Positions 46,371 to 58,943 are shown, numbered from the stretch's first letter. The stretch: 64,000 bases of DNA from Methanosarcina sp. 2.H.T.1A.6 (GCF_000979455.1 NZ_JJOY01000028.1:32153-96152); one strand, 5' to 3'. Translations and numbers: made by a program. The notes: generated by a model from the letters alone, not told the origin.

Positions 46371-47546
46371 ATGGTAAATACAATTTCTCACATTGGAATC
46401 GGTTTGCTTCTTGCCTACGCTCTGGGTTTAAAAGGGAGGAAGAGGCTTGGTCTGGTTCTCCTTTCTATAATCCCTGACCTGGACTACTTCAGCTATTCGC
46501 TCTTTACTCTCATCAGCGGAAGCGTAAGTCACGAGGCGCGAAACCAGCTTTTCTATCTGCTGGGCCACAGGGAGTTTACGCATTCGGTTTTTTTCGCTTT
46601 TATTATCGCACTTCTGATCTGGCTTAAAACTAAAGACAGGGCTTTTACATTCGGAGGGTTTCAGGCGGTTTTCCTGCACATCCTCCTGGATTACACTACG
46701 ATCGCAAAAATGCGCCCCTTCTATCCGTTCAGCACAAACGAGTCCGCCCTTAGAGCCATTTATCCCTTCGACCCCGTGATAAATATCCTTCCTCTGCTGC
46801 CTGTCTTCATCGTAGCTGCGGAATATCTGAAAAACAGGGGCAAATGGAGTCTTGAAATCAAAGATAGATGGAAAATCAAAAGTACGGGGAGATGGCCTTT
46901 CGAAGGCAAGGACAGCTGGAGCATTAAAAACAGAGACATATTGAATAGAAAATTAAGCGGGCTGAATAAATTAAATGGGCTAAAAGGGTTCCATGGTTTT
47001 GTAAACCGGAATGAAGGCAAATTCTATGCCTCTTTTATTATAATCCTCCTTGTCTGGACCACAGTGTTCCCTGTTGCAAAAGTCTTCCTGACAGACTGCA
47101 TCTCCAGAGCAGAAGGGACCGAGATCAGTTACAACGACACCTACCCAATATCGATTGGTAAATTCCTGGCAGCATATTCGTATGATGATGCCCGGTATAA
47201 ACTTCTTGAAGTCAGCTACTGGTCAGGAGTCGAAAAAAGCTTTTACGTCGAGAAGGTTAACGTGAAGGGGGATGTTCCGGACGCCTCCGCCTATGCCGAA
47301 AGAGCCGGGAAGCTCTACAGTAATTCAGTGCCTCAGGCGATCGACTATCCTGTTTATTCGATTTCCGAAAAAGATGGGGCTGTAACCGTAATTTTGAGCG
47401 ATGCCAGAAATCCGTATGTTAAAAAATGGCCTTATTTTGATACGGTTTACAGGTTTGTTTTTGACAGGGAAAGCGGAGAATACGAGGTATATGAGAGCCA
47501 CTACGGGAGAACTGAAAAAAAGCTTGAAAATAATTATTTTGAGTGA
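46371..47546 (+). CDS. YdjM-like membrane-bound metal-dependent hydrolase, paralogue 1
   Basis: A 391-residue membrane protein of the YdjM/DUF457 type. Possible metal ligands in the N-terminal half are His in NTISHIGIG, Asp in PDLDYF, the HREFTHS motif near residue 65 and HILLDYT near 100. Four or five membrane helices cover the first 155 residues, and another lies near 225-240. A soluble C-terminal half carries RAGKLYSNSVPQAIDYPVYS and LSDARNPYV. Compared with paralogue 2 there is an insertion of about 40 basic residues near 165-205 made of repeated W-x-I/L-K units. The true substrate is unknown; a link to DNA damage is known only for E. coli YdjM regulation. No ribosome binding site is clear. 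Confidence 0.8.
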   Translation: MVNTISHIGIGLLLAYALGLKGRKRLGLVLLSIIPDLDYFSYSLFTLISGSVSHEARNQLFYLLGHREFTHSVFFAFIIALLIWLKTKDRAFTFGGFQAVFLHILLDYTTIAKMRPFYPFSTNESALRAIYPFDPVINILPLLPVFIVAAEYLKNRGKWSLEIKDRWKIKSTGRWPFEGKDSWSIKNRDILNRKLSGLNKLNGLKGFHGFVNRNEGKFYASFIIILLVWTTVFPVAKVFLTDCISRAEGTEISYNDTYPISIGKFLAAYSYDDARYKLLEVSYWSGVEKSFYVEKVNVKGDVPDASAYAERAGKLYSNSVPQAIDYPVYSISEKDGAVTVILSDARNPYVKKWPYFDTVYRFVFDRESGEYEVYESHYGRTEKKLENNYFE

Positions 47547-47589
47547 TTCTATGAAATGGAAGGTTAATTCAAGGAAACAAAAATCGTTT

Positions 47590-47643
47590 CAATAAAAATA
47601 TTGTCATCAATAAAAATATTGTCATCAATAAAAATATTGTCAT
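47590..47643. repeat. Three 18-bp tandem repeats
   Basis: CAATAAAAATATTGTCAT occurs three times without spacing. Each unit contains the palindrome CAATAAAAATATTG, so each can form a small hairpin between the ends of two convergent genes (paralogue 1 and superoxide dismutase). Confidence 0.75.
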
Positions 47644-47713
47644 TTCCGATTACTGATGATATTAAATAAAAAGTGTAATCGGAATAACATAATTATGCTT
47701 AAAAATAACTGTA

Positions 47714-48328
47714 TTACAATTTCTGGATCTTTTTGAAATACTTGTCGAGTTCTTCCCAGTCGATTATATTCCAGAATCCTTCTATGAATTTGCCCCTATC
47801 ATTCTTGTAATCAATGTAGTAGGCATGTTCCCATACATCCAGGTCCATAAGGATCGGGAAATCAGGCACAAGATTTACATTATGCTTTTCTATCTGCATG
47901 ATCCCAAGTCTTTTAGTGTCATTGCAGAAAGTTAAGGCTGCCCAGCCGGAACCTTCCACACTCGATGCGACCTGGGTAAACTCCTTTTTAAACCTTTCAA
48001 AATTTCCGAAATCTTCCTTAATCGCATCAGCTAATTCGCCGACAGGCTCTTTGCTTGCATTGCTTGCAGGAGTCATCTCCCACCAGAAGTAATCATGAAG
48101 GACGTGCCCACCCAGATTGAAAGACAGGGCTTTTGCAGTTGTCTTATAATCAAAATCCGTGCCTTCCTTCCTGGCTTTGTCCATCATTTCCAGAAGGGCG
48201 TTAGTGTTGTTTACATAACCCTGATGGTGTTTGTCATGGTGTATGCGCAGCTGTTCTTCGGAAATATAAGGTGCCAGGTCTGCATAACCATATTTCAATG
48301 GTGGTAATTTGTACATCTCTTTGGCCAT
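47714..48328 (-). CDS. sod: Superoxide dismutase, Fe/Mn type
   Basis: The enzyme turns superoxide into oxygen and hydrogen peroxide in the cytoplasm. The 204-residue product has normal length and the four metal ligands: His in [13 protein letters not shown] near residue 30, His in [10 protein letters not shown] near 78, and Asp and His in [11 protein letters not shown] near 165-170. The [12 protein letters not shown] helix and WEHAYY motif are standard. Whether iron or manganese is used cannot be decided by eye. It lies between the two YdjM paralogues on the opposite strand. Short tandem repeats stand on both sides of the gene. Confidence 0.95.
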   Translation of the reverse strand: MAKEMYKLPPLKYGYADLAPYISEEQLRIHHDKHHQGYVNNTNALLEMMDKARKEGTDFDYKTTAKALSFNLGGHVLHDYFWWEMTPASNASKEPVGELADAIKEDFGNFERFKKEFTQVASSVEGSGWAALTFCNDTKRLGIMQIEKHNVNLVPDFPILMDLDVWEHAYYIDYKNDRGKFIEGFWNIIDWEELDKYFKKIQKL

Positions 48329-48377
48329 ATTATTCTACCCTCTTCACAATCAATTGGTTTCGCAAAATTTGTTCAGG

Positions 48378-48410
48378 AATCTGGTTCGAATCTGGCTCGA
48401 ATCTGGCTCG
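48378..48410. repeat. Three 11-bp tandem repeats upstream of sod
   Basis: AATCTGG(T/C)TCG occurs three times (48378-48388, 48389-48399, 48400-48410), followed by a partial AGTCTGG. They lie 50-80 bases before the sod start, so they may be in the leader or promoter and may affect expression if the number varies. Confidence 0.6.
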
Positions 48411-48748
48411 AGTCTGGATCTATATGTCTCAGTTCAAGAAATTCAGTTCCAATTCAAGAAATTCCATTACAAATCCTGCCTGCTAACCAATTTTCCCCTT
48501 AACTATGTTAACATAAATTTGTTTTTCAAATAAATCCGTCTCAAACTACTCTGCTGTATTATGTCTTCAAATACATATTAAATCGCCATATGGCAATTTA
48601 AATGCAGAATATAGTTATACATCGCATCCATTATAAAGATAAAAGATACAAACTATGAGATATTTTTGTAGAAATTTATTCCGGATATTCAACAAGATAT
48701 TTGTGCTTTATCAAAAGTAAAACGAAAATTCATTCAGGGACAAAACAA

Positions 48749-49813
48749 ATGGTAAACACAGTCTCTCATCTTGGGATCGGCCTTCTGATCGCTCTGGCTC
48801 TCGGTTTCAAAGGAAAAAAGCGAGGCATCCTGGCATTTCTGGCAATCCTGCCGGACCTGGACATCATCCCATACATCCTGTTTGCCCTCGTCAGCGATAG
48901 CGTAAGCCATGAGGCTCGAAACCAGCTTTTTTATCTGCTGGGCCACAGGGAGTTCATGCATTCCATCCTTTTCATCCTGATTGTCACGCTTTTTATCTGG
49001 CTGAAAACAAAAGACCGCCGGTTTACAGCCGCCGGATTTGCAGCCATTTTTCTCCACAGCTACCTTGATTATGCCACCAGCTGGAAAATGCGCCCCTTCT
49101 ACCCTTTCAGCACCGAGACGTCCATCATGGGAGCAGTTTACTTCTTCGACCCCCTGGCAAACCTCCTTCCTCTGCTGCCCCTCTTTGTCTTATTTGTCGG
49201 GTATATAAAAAGAAAGGGCAGATGGAACGGAAAGTTCAACAGCTTCTGTACCTTTTTCACCGAAAACCGGAGCAAATTCTATAGAACCCTTCTGGTTGTG
49301 CTTCTGGTCTGGCTTACAGTGCTGCCGGTGGCAAAAATATTCCTTGTGAATTATATTTCCAACGCCGAGGGGACAAAAATCAGCTATCAGGAAACCTACC
49401 CTTCCTCGCCCGGAAAGTTCCTTACCGCATATTCCTATAACTCCACCCACTACAAGATTCTGGAAGTCAGCTACTGGGCAGGGATCGAAAGAAGAGGTTA
49501 TATCGAAAAAATCAACGTGACCGGCGACGTCGCCGATGCCTCCGCCTATGCCGAAAGAGCCGGAAAACTTTACAGCACAGCCGTTCCTCAGGAAATCGAT
49601 TATCCTGTCTACAGCGTCTCGGAGGAAAACGGCTCGATAACTGTCATGCTGAGCGATGCGAGAAACCCGTATGTCGAATACCGGGCTTATTTCAAAACAG
49701 TTTACAGGTTTGTTTTCGATACGGAGAGCGGAGAGTATGAGGCGTATGCGAGAATGCAGGAGGAAGATGAGGAAGAGAAATTGGGAGATAACTGGTTTGG
49801 GCGAGGAACTTAA
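48749..49813 (+). CDS. YdjM-like membrane-bound metal-dependent hydrolase, paralogue 2
   Basis: A 354-residue paralogue of 46371-47546. It keeps NTVSHLGIG, PDLDIIP, HREFMHS and HSYLDYAT as possible metal sites, the membrane helices in the first 150 residues, and the C-terminal half with RAGKLYSTAVPQEIDYPVYS and LSDARNPYV. The basic insertion of paralogue 1 is absent. The start at 48749 aligns with the other paralogue; an in-frame start at 48701 would add 16 residues without similarity. The two copies flank sod and probably came from a local duplication. Confidence 0.8.
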   Translation: MVNTVSHLGIGLLIALALGFKGKKRGILAFLAILPDLDIIPYILFALVSDSVSHEARNQLFYLLGHREFMHSILFILIVTLFIWLKTKDRRFTAAGFAAIFLHSYLDYATSWKMRPFYPFSTETSIMGAVYFFDPLANLLPLLPLFVLFVGYIKRKGRWNGKFNSFCTFFTENRSKFYRTLLVVLLVWLTVLPVAKIFLVNYISNAEGTKISYQETYPSSPGKFLTAYSYNSTHYKILEVSYWAGIERRGYIEKINVTGDVADASAYAERAGKLYSTAVPQEIDYPVYSVSEENGSITVMLSDARNPYVEYRAYFKTVYRFVFDTESGEYEAYARMQEEDEEEKLGDNWFGRGT

Positions 49814-49909
49814 GTCGATTTCGTGAATTTTTAGTGATGTGAGATAGGACCTTTGCAGGTTTAATGCTCAATACTTCTACGGCTTTCAAATTGTAGCCGA
49901 TTCACTATT

Positions 49910-51553
49910 TCATTTATACAACCCATACTTATTTACATAGTTCTCTTTGTCATACCAATTCTCAAAGTTGTGTTTTTCGCCCTCCAACTTTGAATCTTTC
50001 TGAATAGCGTGATCATAACTATAAAGATAAGACATTTTTTCGGACAACGCTGGATTCAGTTTAATTGCTTTCTCATGAAATTCACGTGCTTTTTCAGTTT
50101 CACTACTTTTATAATAAACTTCTCCTTTTAAAAACCAACTTTCAGCACATTTGGGGTCAATCTCAAGTGATTTGTCAACTAGTTTTAGAATGTCCCTTGT
50201 ATCTATATTTCCCTGTTTGAACAAAGCACTTGCTTTTTTACTCAATGCGCCTACATGCCCTGGAATTATTTTAAGCACATTTTCAAAAAACTCTACAGCT
50301 TTGCAAAAATTCCCATTTGTGTAAAAAATATTACCAGTTTCGTAAAAAGATTCTGCAGTCTTTAGATAAACAAGTTTGGATTCCTCACTTCGTCCTAATT
50401 TTTCAAGAACGTAAGCTTTGTTGTATAATGCTTTGTAGTAATCAGTTTTGATCTTAAGTGATTTATCATAAGCTTCCAAAGCTTCTTTGTATTTTTCTAA
50501 TTTTCCTAGTACAAAACCATAGTTGTTCCACAAAATGGAATGATTTTCTCTTAGCTCTAAAGCTTCTTCATAGCATTTAAGAGCTTTTTCATAACTTTGA
50601 ACTTCAGAGTATATGTTTCCTTTTTCATACAATACTTCGAAAAATTGAGGTTCAATTTTTAATGCTTTTTCATAAGAATTTAATGCATCATTATACATTT
50701 TAAGTTTAGCCAGAGCAATACCTCTAAAACACCAGGCTTCAGCATCTTCTTGATTTATTTCTAATGCTTTATCGAAATATTTAATTGCATTTTCGAATTC
50801 GTTTTGTTTAATAAGAACATACCCACCTTTAACCCAAGCACGCCCAAATGTAGGTTTTATCTCTAATGTTTTTTTGAAAGAATCATGTGCTATTCCATAA
50901 AGATGCTTTTTTATAGAAGTATTCCCTTTTTGATAGAATAGCTGAGCAGCTTTTTCATATGCGTCTCCAGCTCTTTTTGACTCATTAACCTTTTCTAATA
51001 TACGACCTACATTATACCAAGCATTTCCATCCTCATTATTTTCATATATCATAAAATTATAATTCCGAATGGCATTACTTTTTCTTTGAGCCTCTCCCAA
51101 CGACTTATTTATGGCGTCATAGATTTTACAGGAAGTTTTATTTGCTTCTTTGGCTTCCATTAATCTGCCTGTACTAAGTAGAAATGTGCCCAATTCTCCC
51201 CATGCTCTTGCATATCCCATTCTTGACCCAAAAAAACTTTCGTGATCAATAGACTCATTTTTCATAAGATTGTATACAATATCAATAGATTTACTTATTT
51301 CTTTTTCCCTACCCATAGACTTATTTTCCATGATGGGAGATAACGTATCTGCAACACTGTGAACTTGATTTATTTCCCTGTATCCTTCCAGTTTCAAAAG
51401 TGTATGTAATTTCTTAATCCTAAAATCAGGGTTTTCAGGTATTATATCTATAAGGAAGTTATAGACTTCAAGCGCATTTTGAAGCTGATGTAATTTGAAT
51501 AAAATATCTCCTTTTTCATACAATGCGCCTATATCTTGAGGATTGTTTAACAA
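49910..51553 (-). CDS. Tetratricopeptide-repeat protein
   Basis: A 547-residue protein made almost fully of TPR units, about 12, for instance AWCFRGIALAKLKMYNDAL, SYEKALKIEPQFFEVLYEKG and WNNYGFVLGKLEKYKEAL. TPRs bind other proteins; no catalytic or membrane part is seen. The start is a problem: TTG at 51553 is the only usual start codon, without a ribosome binding site. The frame stays open upstream to about 51628 and reads KKETKVRLEKELQ, which looks coding and would complete a first helix. Either a rare start codon is used or the 5' end has been lost. Single gene. Confidence 0.75.
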   Translation of the reverse strand: MLNNPQDIGALYEKGDILFKLHQLQNALEVYNFLIDIIPENPDFRIKKLHTLLKLEGYREINQVHSVADTLSPIMENKSMGREKEISKSIDIVYNLMKNESIDHESFFGSRMGYARAWGELGTFLLSTGRLMEAKEANKTSCKIYDAINKSLGEAQRKSNAIRNYNFMIYENNEDGNAWYNVGRILEKVNESKRAGDAYEKAAQLFYQKGNTSIKKHLYGIAHDSFKKTLEIKPTFGRAWVKGGYVLIKQNEFENAIKYFDKALEINQEDAEAWCFRGIALAKLKMYNDALNSYEKALKIEPQFFEVLYEKGNIYSEVQSYEKALKCYEEALELRENHSILWNNYGFVLGKLEKYKEALEAYDKSLKIKTDYYKALYNKAYVLEKLGRSEESKLVYLKTAESFYETGNIFYTNGNFCKAVEFFENVLKIIPGHVGALSKKASALFKQGNIDTRDILKLVDKSLEIDPKCAESWFLKGEVYYKSSETEKAREFHEKAIKLNPALSEKMSYLYSYDHAIQKDSKLEGEKHNFENWYDKENYVNKYGLYK

Positions 51554-52393
51554 AATATTATTACAATTTTGTAACTCTTTTTCTAATCTTACTTTAGTTT
51601 CTTTCTTCGTATTAATTCCCCATCTACTCTATAAAATAAGAACATCTGTGCCAGTATTTGTTATTTTCGTCTGAAAAAGAAGGCCTTAATTTGAATAATC
51701 TACTCAAAAAGCTTGTTAATATTTACATTTCGATTCCCTCCCTAAAAGAGGGACTTATTTGTTTTATTAGTACAATTCAGTACTCATATTACCCAATCTT
51801 CTGAATTAATTATTCAACCTTCCATGAGATATAGCTGAAAATTGGCCAACTTTGTAGTATTTGTTACAAATTTGATAGGGAGTTTTTGGAGAATTTTTGG
51901 ATTCATCCAAAATCATTTATTTTGTTGAGCTTGTGTCCACAGCAGATTTAATTAATATAGTCAATTGTTGCAGAAATCACTTTATTTTTGAAAGGGGGTC
52001 GAAATGTAAATCTTTAGTTTCAGAATCTTTTGTTTTTTCTCTTTTTTGCACTTCACCGCCTGCTCCGCAGTCGTATGATACCCCATTTTAAGAAGCATCG
52101 AAACTCAAACCAACCCTGAATTAAGAAAATCCTGCAAAACAAATCTGTACCCGACCTGTTCAAAAATCTATTCAAAAAACCGCCCCCAAAAATAAGTTTC
52201 CCGCCCGGCTCCCCTCCTGACTAAAAGCCCGCCGCCGGAAATTTTCATGCAATTTTTCACTCTGGCGGGAGCTGGCTGATGCAAATATCAGTATAATATA
52301 ATAATTAAATGCACCTGTTTAATTCATGTAAAATTAATCAAGATCAAAAAAGGAAATGAATGGCAGAAGGAAGCCATTTTAAGGAAATCATCT
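51554..52393. other. Intergenic region with a GC-rich repeat block
   Basis: About 840 bases with no supported gene; a 64-codon frame at 51897-52091 has no gene features. At 52209-52240 there is a GC-rich block with CTCCCCTCCTGA, then AAAAGCCCGCCGCCGGAAA, found again in similar form at 53261-53292 on the other side of the chagasin gene. Confidence 0.5.
52209..52240. repeat. GC-rich repeat flanking the chagasin gene, copy 1
   Basis: CTCCCCTCCTGA, three bases, AAAGCCCGCCGCCGGAAA. The second copy is at 53261-53292. CCCGCC can pair with GGCGGG about 40 bases further on. The block stands out against AT-rich surroundings. Confidence 0.5.
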
Positions 52394-52705
52394 TTACTCT
52401 ACTATAACAAATCTTTGCTGCATAACAGTAGGTTCCAATATTTCAAGAGGGTCAGAGAACTTCACACTATGGAATATAATTTTGCCACTACCTTTCTCGA
52501 CTGCAACAAACTTGAACTTGCTGGTTCCTCCGCTTCCTGGTACGATGGGTTCATCGGGTATATATTCGGAATCCACAAAATAAACGCAACTTGGCATCTC
52601 TGACAGTAAGCAGCTGTAGCCAGTCGAAGGGTTCGAGGGTATTGAAATATCGAATATTTCTCCAACTTTCGTATTAATTGGCGGTAATAAATCCACTTCT
52701 TGCAT
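52394..52705 (-). CDS. Chagasin-family (I42) cysteine protease inhibitor
   Basis: A 103-residue protein with the three loops of the chagasin/amoebiasin family. The first is NPSTGY near residue 25 (consensus NPTTGY), the second GSGGTSKFKF near 58-67 (consensus G-x-G-G-x4-F), and the third is weaker, in the FSDPLEILEP region in place of R-P-W/F. Members block papain-type proteases. There is no signal peptide, which suggests an intracellular role. A very strong AAGGAGG precedes the ATG at 52705. No target protease is encoded nearby. Confidence 0.85.
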   Translation of the reverse strand: MQEVDLLPPINTKVGEIFDISIPSNPSTGYSCLLSEMPSCVYFVDSEYIPDEPIVPGSGGTSKFKFVAVEKGSGKIIFHSVKFSDPLEILEPTVMQQRFVIVE

Positions 52706-53365
52706 TCATTTATTCCTCCTTTACATTGACTCTCTCACTATTTCTCTTAAAATTGCTGAACATCAGACAATGTTGTGACATTTTTTGAGTGATTGAGTTA
52801 AAAGTTAACATGTATATTCCAGTATATATTACTTCCTAACATAATCAATTATATAATAATGTGTAATATATGCCAGTTTATGATAAAAATGATTACTATC
52901 AAACCCTCAGAGAAATATACACTAATCTCCTTTGTAAGAGCCATAGAGTAATCATAAATTATTCCGGCTAAAAAAATATGTTCTATTGTGAATGTAATTG
53001 AAAATTGTATCAACGGATTAGTATTAAGAAGAATATATTCTAGATATCTTATATAATTGGGAGTAATTATATAATTCTAATCATTGACTTTTGAGATCTT
53101 GACACCGGGCATCTCAAAATGAAAATGAGCAATACTTGAAGAAAAACAGGTCTGGGGGTAGGATTGATAATCATAAACGGCAGACGTGCCTGTTTTGCAG
53201 ATTTTGATCAATAACTACCTCACTACCACAAAGAAAGACTCCAAAGATAAACAAGCCTCCCTCCCCTCCTGAACGAAAGTCCGCCGCCGGAAACAAATCC
53301 CCAAAAATCTTCATTCCGGCAGCAGTTTGAGTGAAGGATTATTTTCCTTCACCCATATTTCATTT
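52706..53365. other. Intergenic region upstream of the chagasin gene and after gyrA
   Basis: About 660 bases, AT-rich in the first half. The second GC-rich repeat copy is at 53261-53292 near the end of gyrA. No gene is supported. Confidence 0.5.
53261..53292. repeat. GC-rich repeat flanking the chagasin gene, copy 2
   Basis: CTCCCCTCCTGA, then ACGAAAGTCCGCCGCCGGAA, alike 52209-52240 and in the same orientation. GCCGCCGG can pair with CCGGCAGC about 30 bases on. It may be a 3' hairpin for gyrA or part of a small dispersed repeat. Confidence 0.5.
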
Positions 53366-56179
53366 TTAGTTTTCTTCTTTCTCTTCTACCTTGTCTTCTT
53401 CAACTTCCTCTTTTTCTTCAACGTCTTCAAGTTCTTCAAAGTCTTCGAGTTCTTCGACGTCTTCGACTTCGTCCTCTGAATCTTCTATTGTCTCGCCTGC
53501 TTGTTCTGCTTTTCTGGCTCTGAGGTTTGTCAGTTTCAGCTGCCTTTCCTCTTCGTCTTCGGCTTTGATCCTGGCCATCCCTACGACTTTGTCCCCTGGC
53601 TTTATGTTCATTATTCTTACGCCCTGGGTGTTTCTGCCCTGGACGGAGATGCCGTTTGCCGGGATGCGGATGATGATGCCTTCTGCGCTCGTGAACATCA
53701 GTTCATCATCTTCAGCTACGGATTCGACGTTGGAGACCGGGCCGTTCCTGAGGTTTGTGACGATTGTAATAACACCTTTTCCACCGCGGCGGTGCGCAGG
53801 GTACTGGGAGTATTCCGTCCTTTTTCCAAAGCCTTTTTCGGTTACTGTCAGGAGGGTTGTAGTCTCGTCAACCAGGTCCATGCTGACTACTTCGTCGTCA
53901 GGACCGTCAAGGGTCATGCCGCGGACTCCTCTTGCGGTTCTGCCCATCGGGCGGACGTTTTCCTCGGAGAAACGGATGGCTTTGCCTTTCTTCGAGACCA
54001 TCACAATTTCCTGCTTTCCTTCCGTAAGGAGGACTTTCACAAGCTCGTCACCTTCGTCCAGGCTGACTGCGATGATACCGGCTTTCCTGGGGTTCCTGAA
54101 CTCAGAGAGAGGGGTCTTCTTGATCGTGCCTGCCCTTGTTGCCATAAGGAGGTATCTGTCTTCGGCAAACTTTTTTGCAGGGATCATTGCATTGACCATT
54201 TCGCCTTCCTGAAGCTCAAGAAGGTTTACTATGGCTTTGCCTCTCGACTGGCGGGAACCTTCGGGGATCTCGTAGACCTTCTGCCAGTAGAGCCTGCCAC
54301 GGTTTGTAAAGAAGAGGATATAATTGTGGGTTGAAGAAATGAAGAGGTTTTCCACAAAGTCTTCTTCCTTCGTTTCCATGCCGATAATCCCTCTGCCTCC
54401 ACGGCGCTGCATGGTGTAGGTGTCAAGAGGAATGCGTTTAATGTAGCCACTGCTTGTGATTGTGACCACAACATCTTCTTCCGGGATCAGGTCTTCGTCA
54501 GTCACATCTTCTGTGTACTGCACAATTTTTGTCCTGCGGGCGTCCCCGTACTTTCCCCTGATCTCAAGGAGTTCAGTCCTGATAATCTCGTACTTGAGCT
54601 CATCGCTTTCCAGGATTTTCCTGAGTTCGGCGATCACTTTCACGAGGCTTTCCAGTTCCTCAAGGATTTTCTGGGTCTCAAGCCCTGTCAGGCGCTGCAG
54701 GCGCATATCCAGGATAGCCTTTGCCTGGACCTCATCAAGGGCAAAGTCATTTATTAAGCCCTGTTTCGCTTCATCGCCGTTTGCAGAGCCCTTAATCAGG
54801 GCAACCACTTCATCTATGTTGTCAAGGGCAATCCTTAACCCTTCAAGGAGATGGGCTCTTTCCTCGCTCTTCCTGAGGTCGTAAAGCGTCCGCTTCTGGA
54901 TGATTTCCATCCTGTAGGTCAGGTAGATCTCCAGAAGTTGTTTCAGGTTTAGCTCTTTGGGCTTTCCGTCCACAAGGGCAAGGTTGATTACCCCAAAACT
55001 GGTCTCCATCTGGGTGTGCTTGTAGAGCTGGTTTAAGATAACATTGGCATTTGCGCCCCTTGAAAGCTCGACTACAACCCTTATTCCGTCCCTGTCAGAC
55101 TCATCCCGCAGGTCGGAAATTCCGACAATTACCTTTTCCCTGGCAAGCTGGGCAATGTTTTCAATCAGCCTCGACTTGTTCACCTGGTAAGGGAGTTCGG
55201 TTACTATAATCTGCTGCCTGTCTTTTTTAAGCTCCTGAATTTCAGCAACTGCCCTGATCTTTATCGGCCCTCTTCCTGTTGTGAATGCAGACCTTATGCC
55301 TGCTGTCCCGAGGATATGTGCACCTGTAGGAAAGTCCGGACCCTTTACCACTGTCATCAGTTCCGAAACTGATGTCTCCGGGTTTTCAATAAGCATCAGG
55401 GTCCCGTCAATGACTTCTCTCAAGTTGTGGGGCGCCATGTTCGTTGCCATTCCGACGGCAATTCCGGTTGACCCGTTGATAAGGAGGTTTGGAAGCTTTG
55501 CAGGGAGGACTTCCGGCTCTTCCAGGGACCCGTCATAGTTAGGCCTGAAGGGCACTGTCTCTTTATCAATGTCAGCCAGCATCTCCTCTGCAACCCTGTC
55601 CATACGGACTTCGGTGTATCGCATGGCAGCAGCCGAGTCTCCGTCAATGGATCCGAAGTTTCCCTGCCCGTCAATTAAAGGATAACGGAGTGAGAAAGTC
55701 TGCACCATCCGCACGATACTGTCATAAACGGCAGTGTCTCCATGCGGGTGGTACTTACCAAGTACGTCTCCCACAATACGCGCAGACTTTTTGTAAGACT
55801 TGTCGTGGGTAATCCCTGCCTCTTTCATGGAAAAAAGAATCCTGCGGTGGACAGGCTTTAAGCCGTCACGGGCATCGGGGAGAGCCCTTCCGACGATTAC
55901 GCTCATGGCATAGTTAATGTAGGAGCGTTTCATCTCGTCTTCGATAAGGATGGATGTGACTCCTGTCCGTTCGGGTTCTTCATCCGGCTCTTCGGGGGCA
56001 GGGTCGGCTCCGTTTTCCTGCTCTTCTAATCCGGGTTTTTCATCCGGTTCTCCGGATGTAAGGCTGGATACCTCTTCTTCTACTTCAGGGTCTTCATCCG
56101 TTCCTTCCGGAATAAGGCTTGTCTGGTAAGATTTTTTCAATTCTGCTTCTGATTTATTTTCGTCTTCACGTTCTGCCAT
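53366..56179 (-). CDS. gyrA: DNA gyrase subunit A with acidic N- and C-terminal extensions
   Basis: GyrA is the breakage-reunion subunit of gyrase, which adds negative supercoils. The 937-residue protein has the core start [20 protein letters not shown] near residue 81, quinolone-pocket GDTAVYD near 147-153 (Thr at the position of E. coli Ser83, Asp kept at Asp87), the catalytic Tyr188 in AAMRYTE, and the GyrA-box QRRGGRG near residue 590, followed by the six-blade DNA-wrapping domain. About 75 acidic residues precede the core and an acidic tail of about 50 residues follows the wrapping domain; bacterial enzymes have a tail but rarely such a long N-terminal part. It starts 11 bases after gyrB. 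The gene came into archaea from bacteria. Confidence 0.96.
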   Translation of the reverse strand: MAEREDENKSEAELKKSYQTSLIPEGTDEDPEVEEEVSSLTSGEPDEKPGLEEQENGADPAPEEPDEEPERTGVTSILIEDEMKRSYINYAMSVIVGRALPDARDGLKPVHRRILFSMKEAGITHDKSYKKSARIVGDVLGKYHPHGDTAVYDSIVRMVQTFSLRYPLIDGQGNFGSIDGDSAAAMRYTEVRMDRVAEEMLADIDKETVPFRPNYDGSLEEPEVLPAKLPNLLINGSTGIAVGMATNMAPHNLREVIDGTLMLIENPETSVSELMTVVKGPDFPTGAHILGTAGIRSAFTTGRGPIKIRAVAEIQELKKDRQQIIVTELPYQVNKSRLIENIAQLAREKVIVGISDLRDESDRDGIRVVVELSRGANANVILNQLYKHTQMETSFGVINLALVDGKPKELNLKQLLEIYLTYRMEIIQKRTLYDLRKSEERAHLLEGLRIALDNIDEVVALIKGSANGDEAKQGLINDFALDEVQAKAILDMRLQRLTGLETQKILEELESLVKVIAELRKILESDELKYEIIRTELLEIRGKYGDARRTKIVQYTEDVTDEDLIPEEDVVVTITSSGYIKRIPLDTYTMQRRGGRGIIGMETKEEDFVENLFISSTHNYILFFTNRGRLYWQKVYEIPEGSRQSRGKAIVNLLELQEGEMVNAMIPAKKFAEDRYLLMATRAGTIKKTPLSEFRNPRKAGIIAVSLDEGDELVKVLLTEGKQEIVMVSKKGKAIRFSEENVRPMGRTARGVRGMTLDGPDDEVVSMDLVDETTTLLTVTEKGFGKRTEYSQYPAHRRGGKGVITIVTNLRNGPVSNVESVAEDDELMFTSAEGIIIRIPANGISVQGRNTQGVRIMNIKPGDKVVGMARIKAEDEEERQLKLTNLRARKAEQAGETIEDSEDEVEDVEELEDFEELEDVEEKEEVEEDKVEEKEEN

Positions 56180-56190
56180 TTTTCGTCACC

Positions 56191-58101
<1,911 letters not shown>

Positions 58102-58639
58102 TTATTCTCCATAAAAATCTGGTAAAATTATTTATTTGAAATCTCATGACATGTTATACATTTTTTAAAACTCGCAGGGAAAAATCTGTTCAAAATAGAA
58201 CCTTAAAAATCATGTCAATTCACTAAGCCTTCTCTTTTTATCGTGACATTTTTATATTTAATTTTTATGTTTCTGTCATGAAACAAATTCAATATGCGCT
58301 CATACATTTTAAGTCTTTAGATCAGCCGCATATTTTACCTGATTTTTCGGTCAGGATTCCCTCTGAATTGGGAATTTTTGGCATAATTTTACGCCAAGAT
58401 ATGCCCTTTTCAGACTAATTTTTTAATATGTCTTTGGTTGAAATAAATATTTGCAGTTAAACAGAGAAAAATCCGGTTTTTTCCGTGTAGTCAGGGCATA
58501 ACTTGCGGCATTTCAGAAGTCTCAATAAGTATTTTTGGAACAGAGTTCGGGCTCTTTTTTCCAGAACATACCAGGCACGTAAACTGACTGTGATTTTGCA
58601 AAAACAATCAATTGAATGCATGCATTGGTATACATTAAT

Positions 58640-58820
58640 TACTTTATGATGAAAACCACGGGTCTTCCCCCGATAAGCGGTTGATACTTTGATCCTCGAT
58701 TTTACCGTCGCCGCTCGGATTGTACTTTAATTTCCAGAAGCCCACAGGTTCCGGCCAGCGCAAAGTGCGGGACAATACAAACTGAAAGATGTCATTAATG
58801 TATCCACGTTAATAAAATCA
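58640..58820 (+). pseudogene. Possible TnpB zinc-finger relic
   Basis: Plus-strand frames give ASAKCGTIQTE and then, after a shift, LKDVINVS, which loosely matches the TnpB zinc-finger region (C-x-x-CG-T, then L-S-x-R-x-Y-x-C). It stands upstream of the right-end-like hairpin in the orientation expected for a decayed IS200/IS605-type element. The match is weak and could be chance. Confidence 0.2.
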
Positions 58821-58943
58821 ATCGATTAACTTCGAACCACCACAATCAGCTACCGCTTTTTGAACAACCGTCCGGCTGTATTTCTGCTGGATTGTTTTTC
58901 AGGCATGTTTTTCAGACTTCCGCTTCTATCCACTGCCAGCAGT

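Noticed and set aside
53391..54334. Long plus-strand frames over gyrA (Ser-rich or Phe-rich products)
   Set aside because: They are shadows of the gyrA coding strand; the Ser-rich one mirrors the Glu-rich tail.
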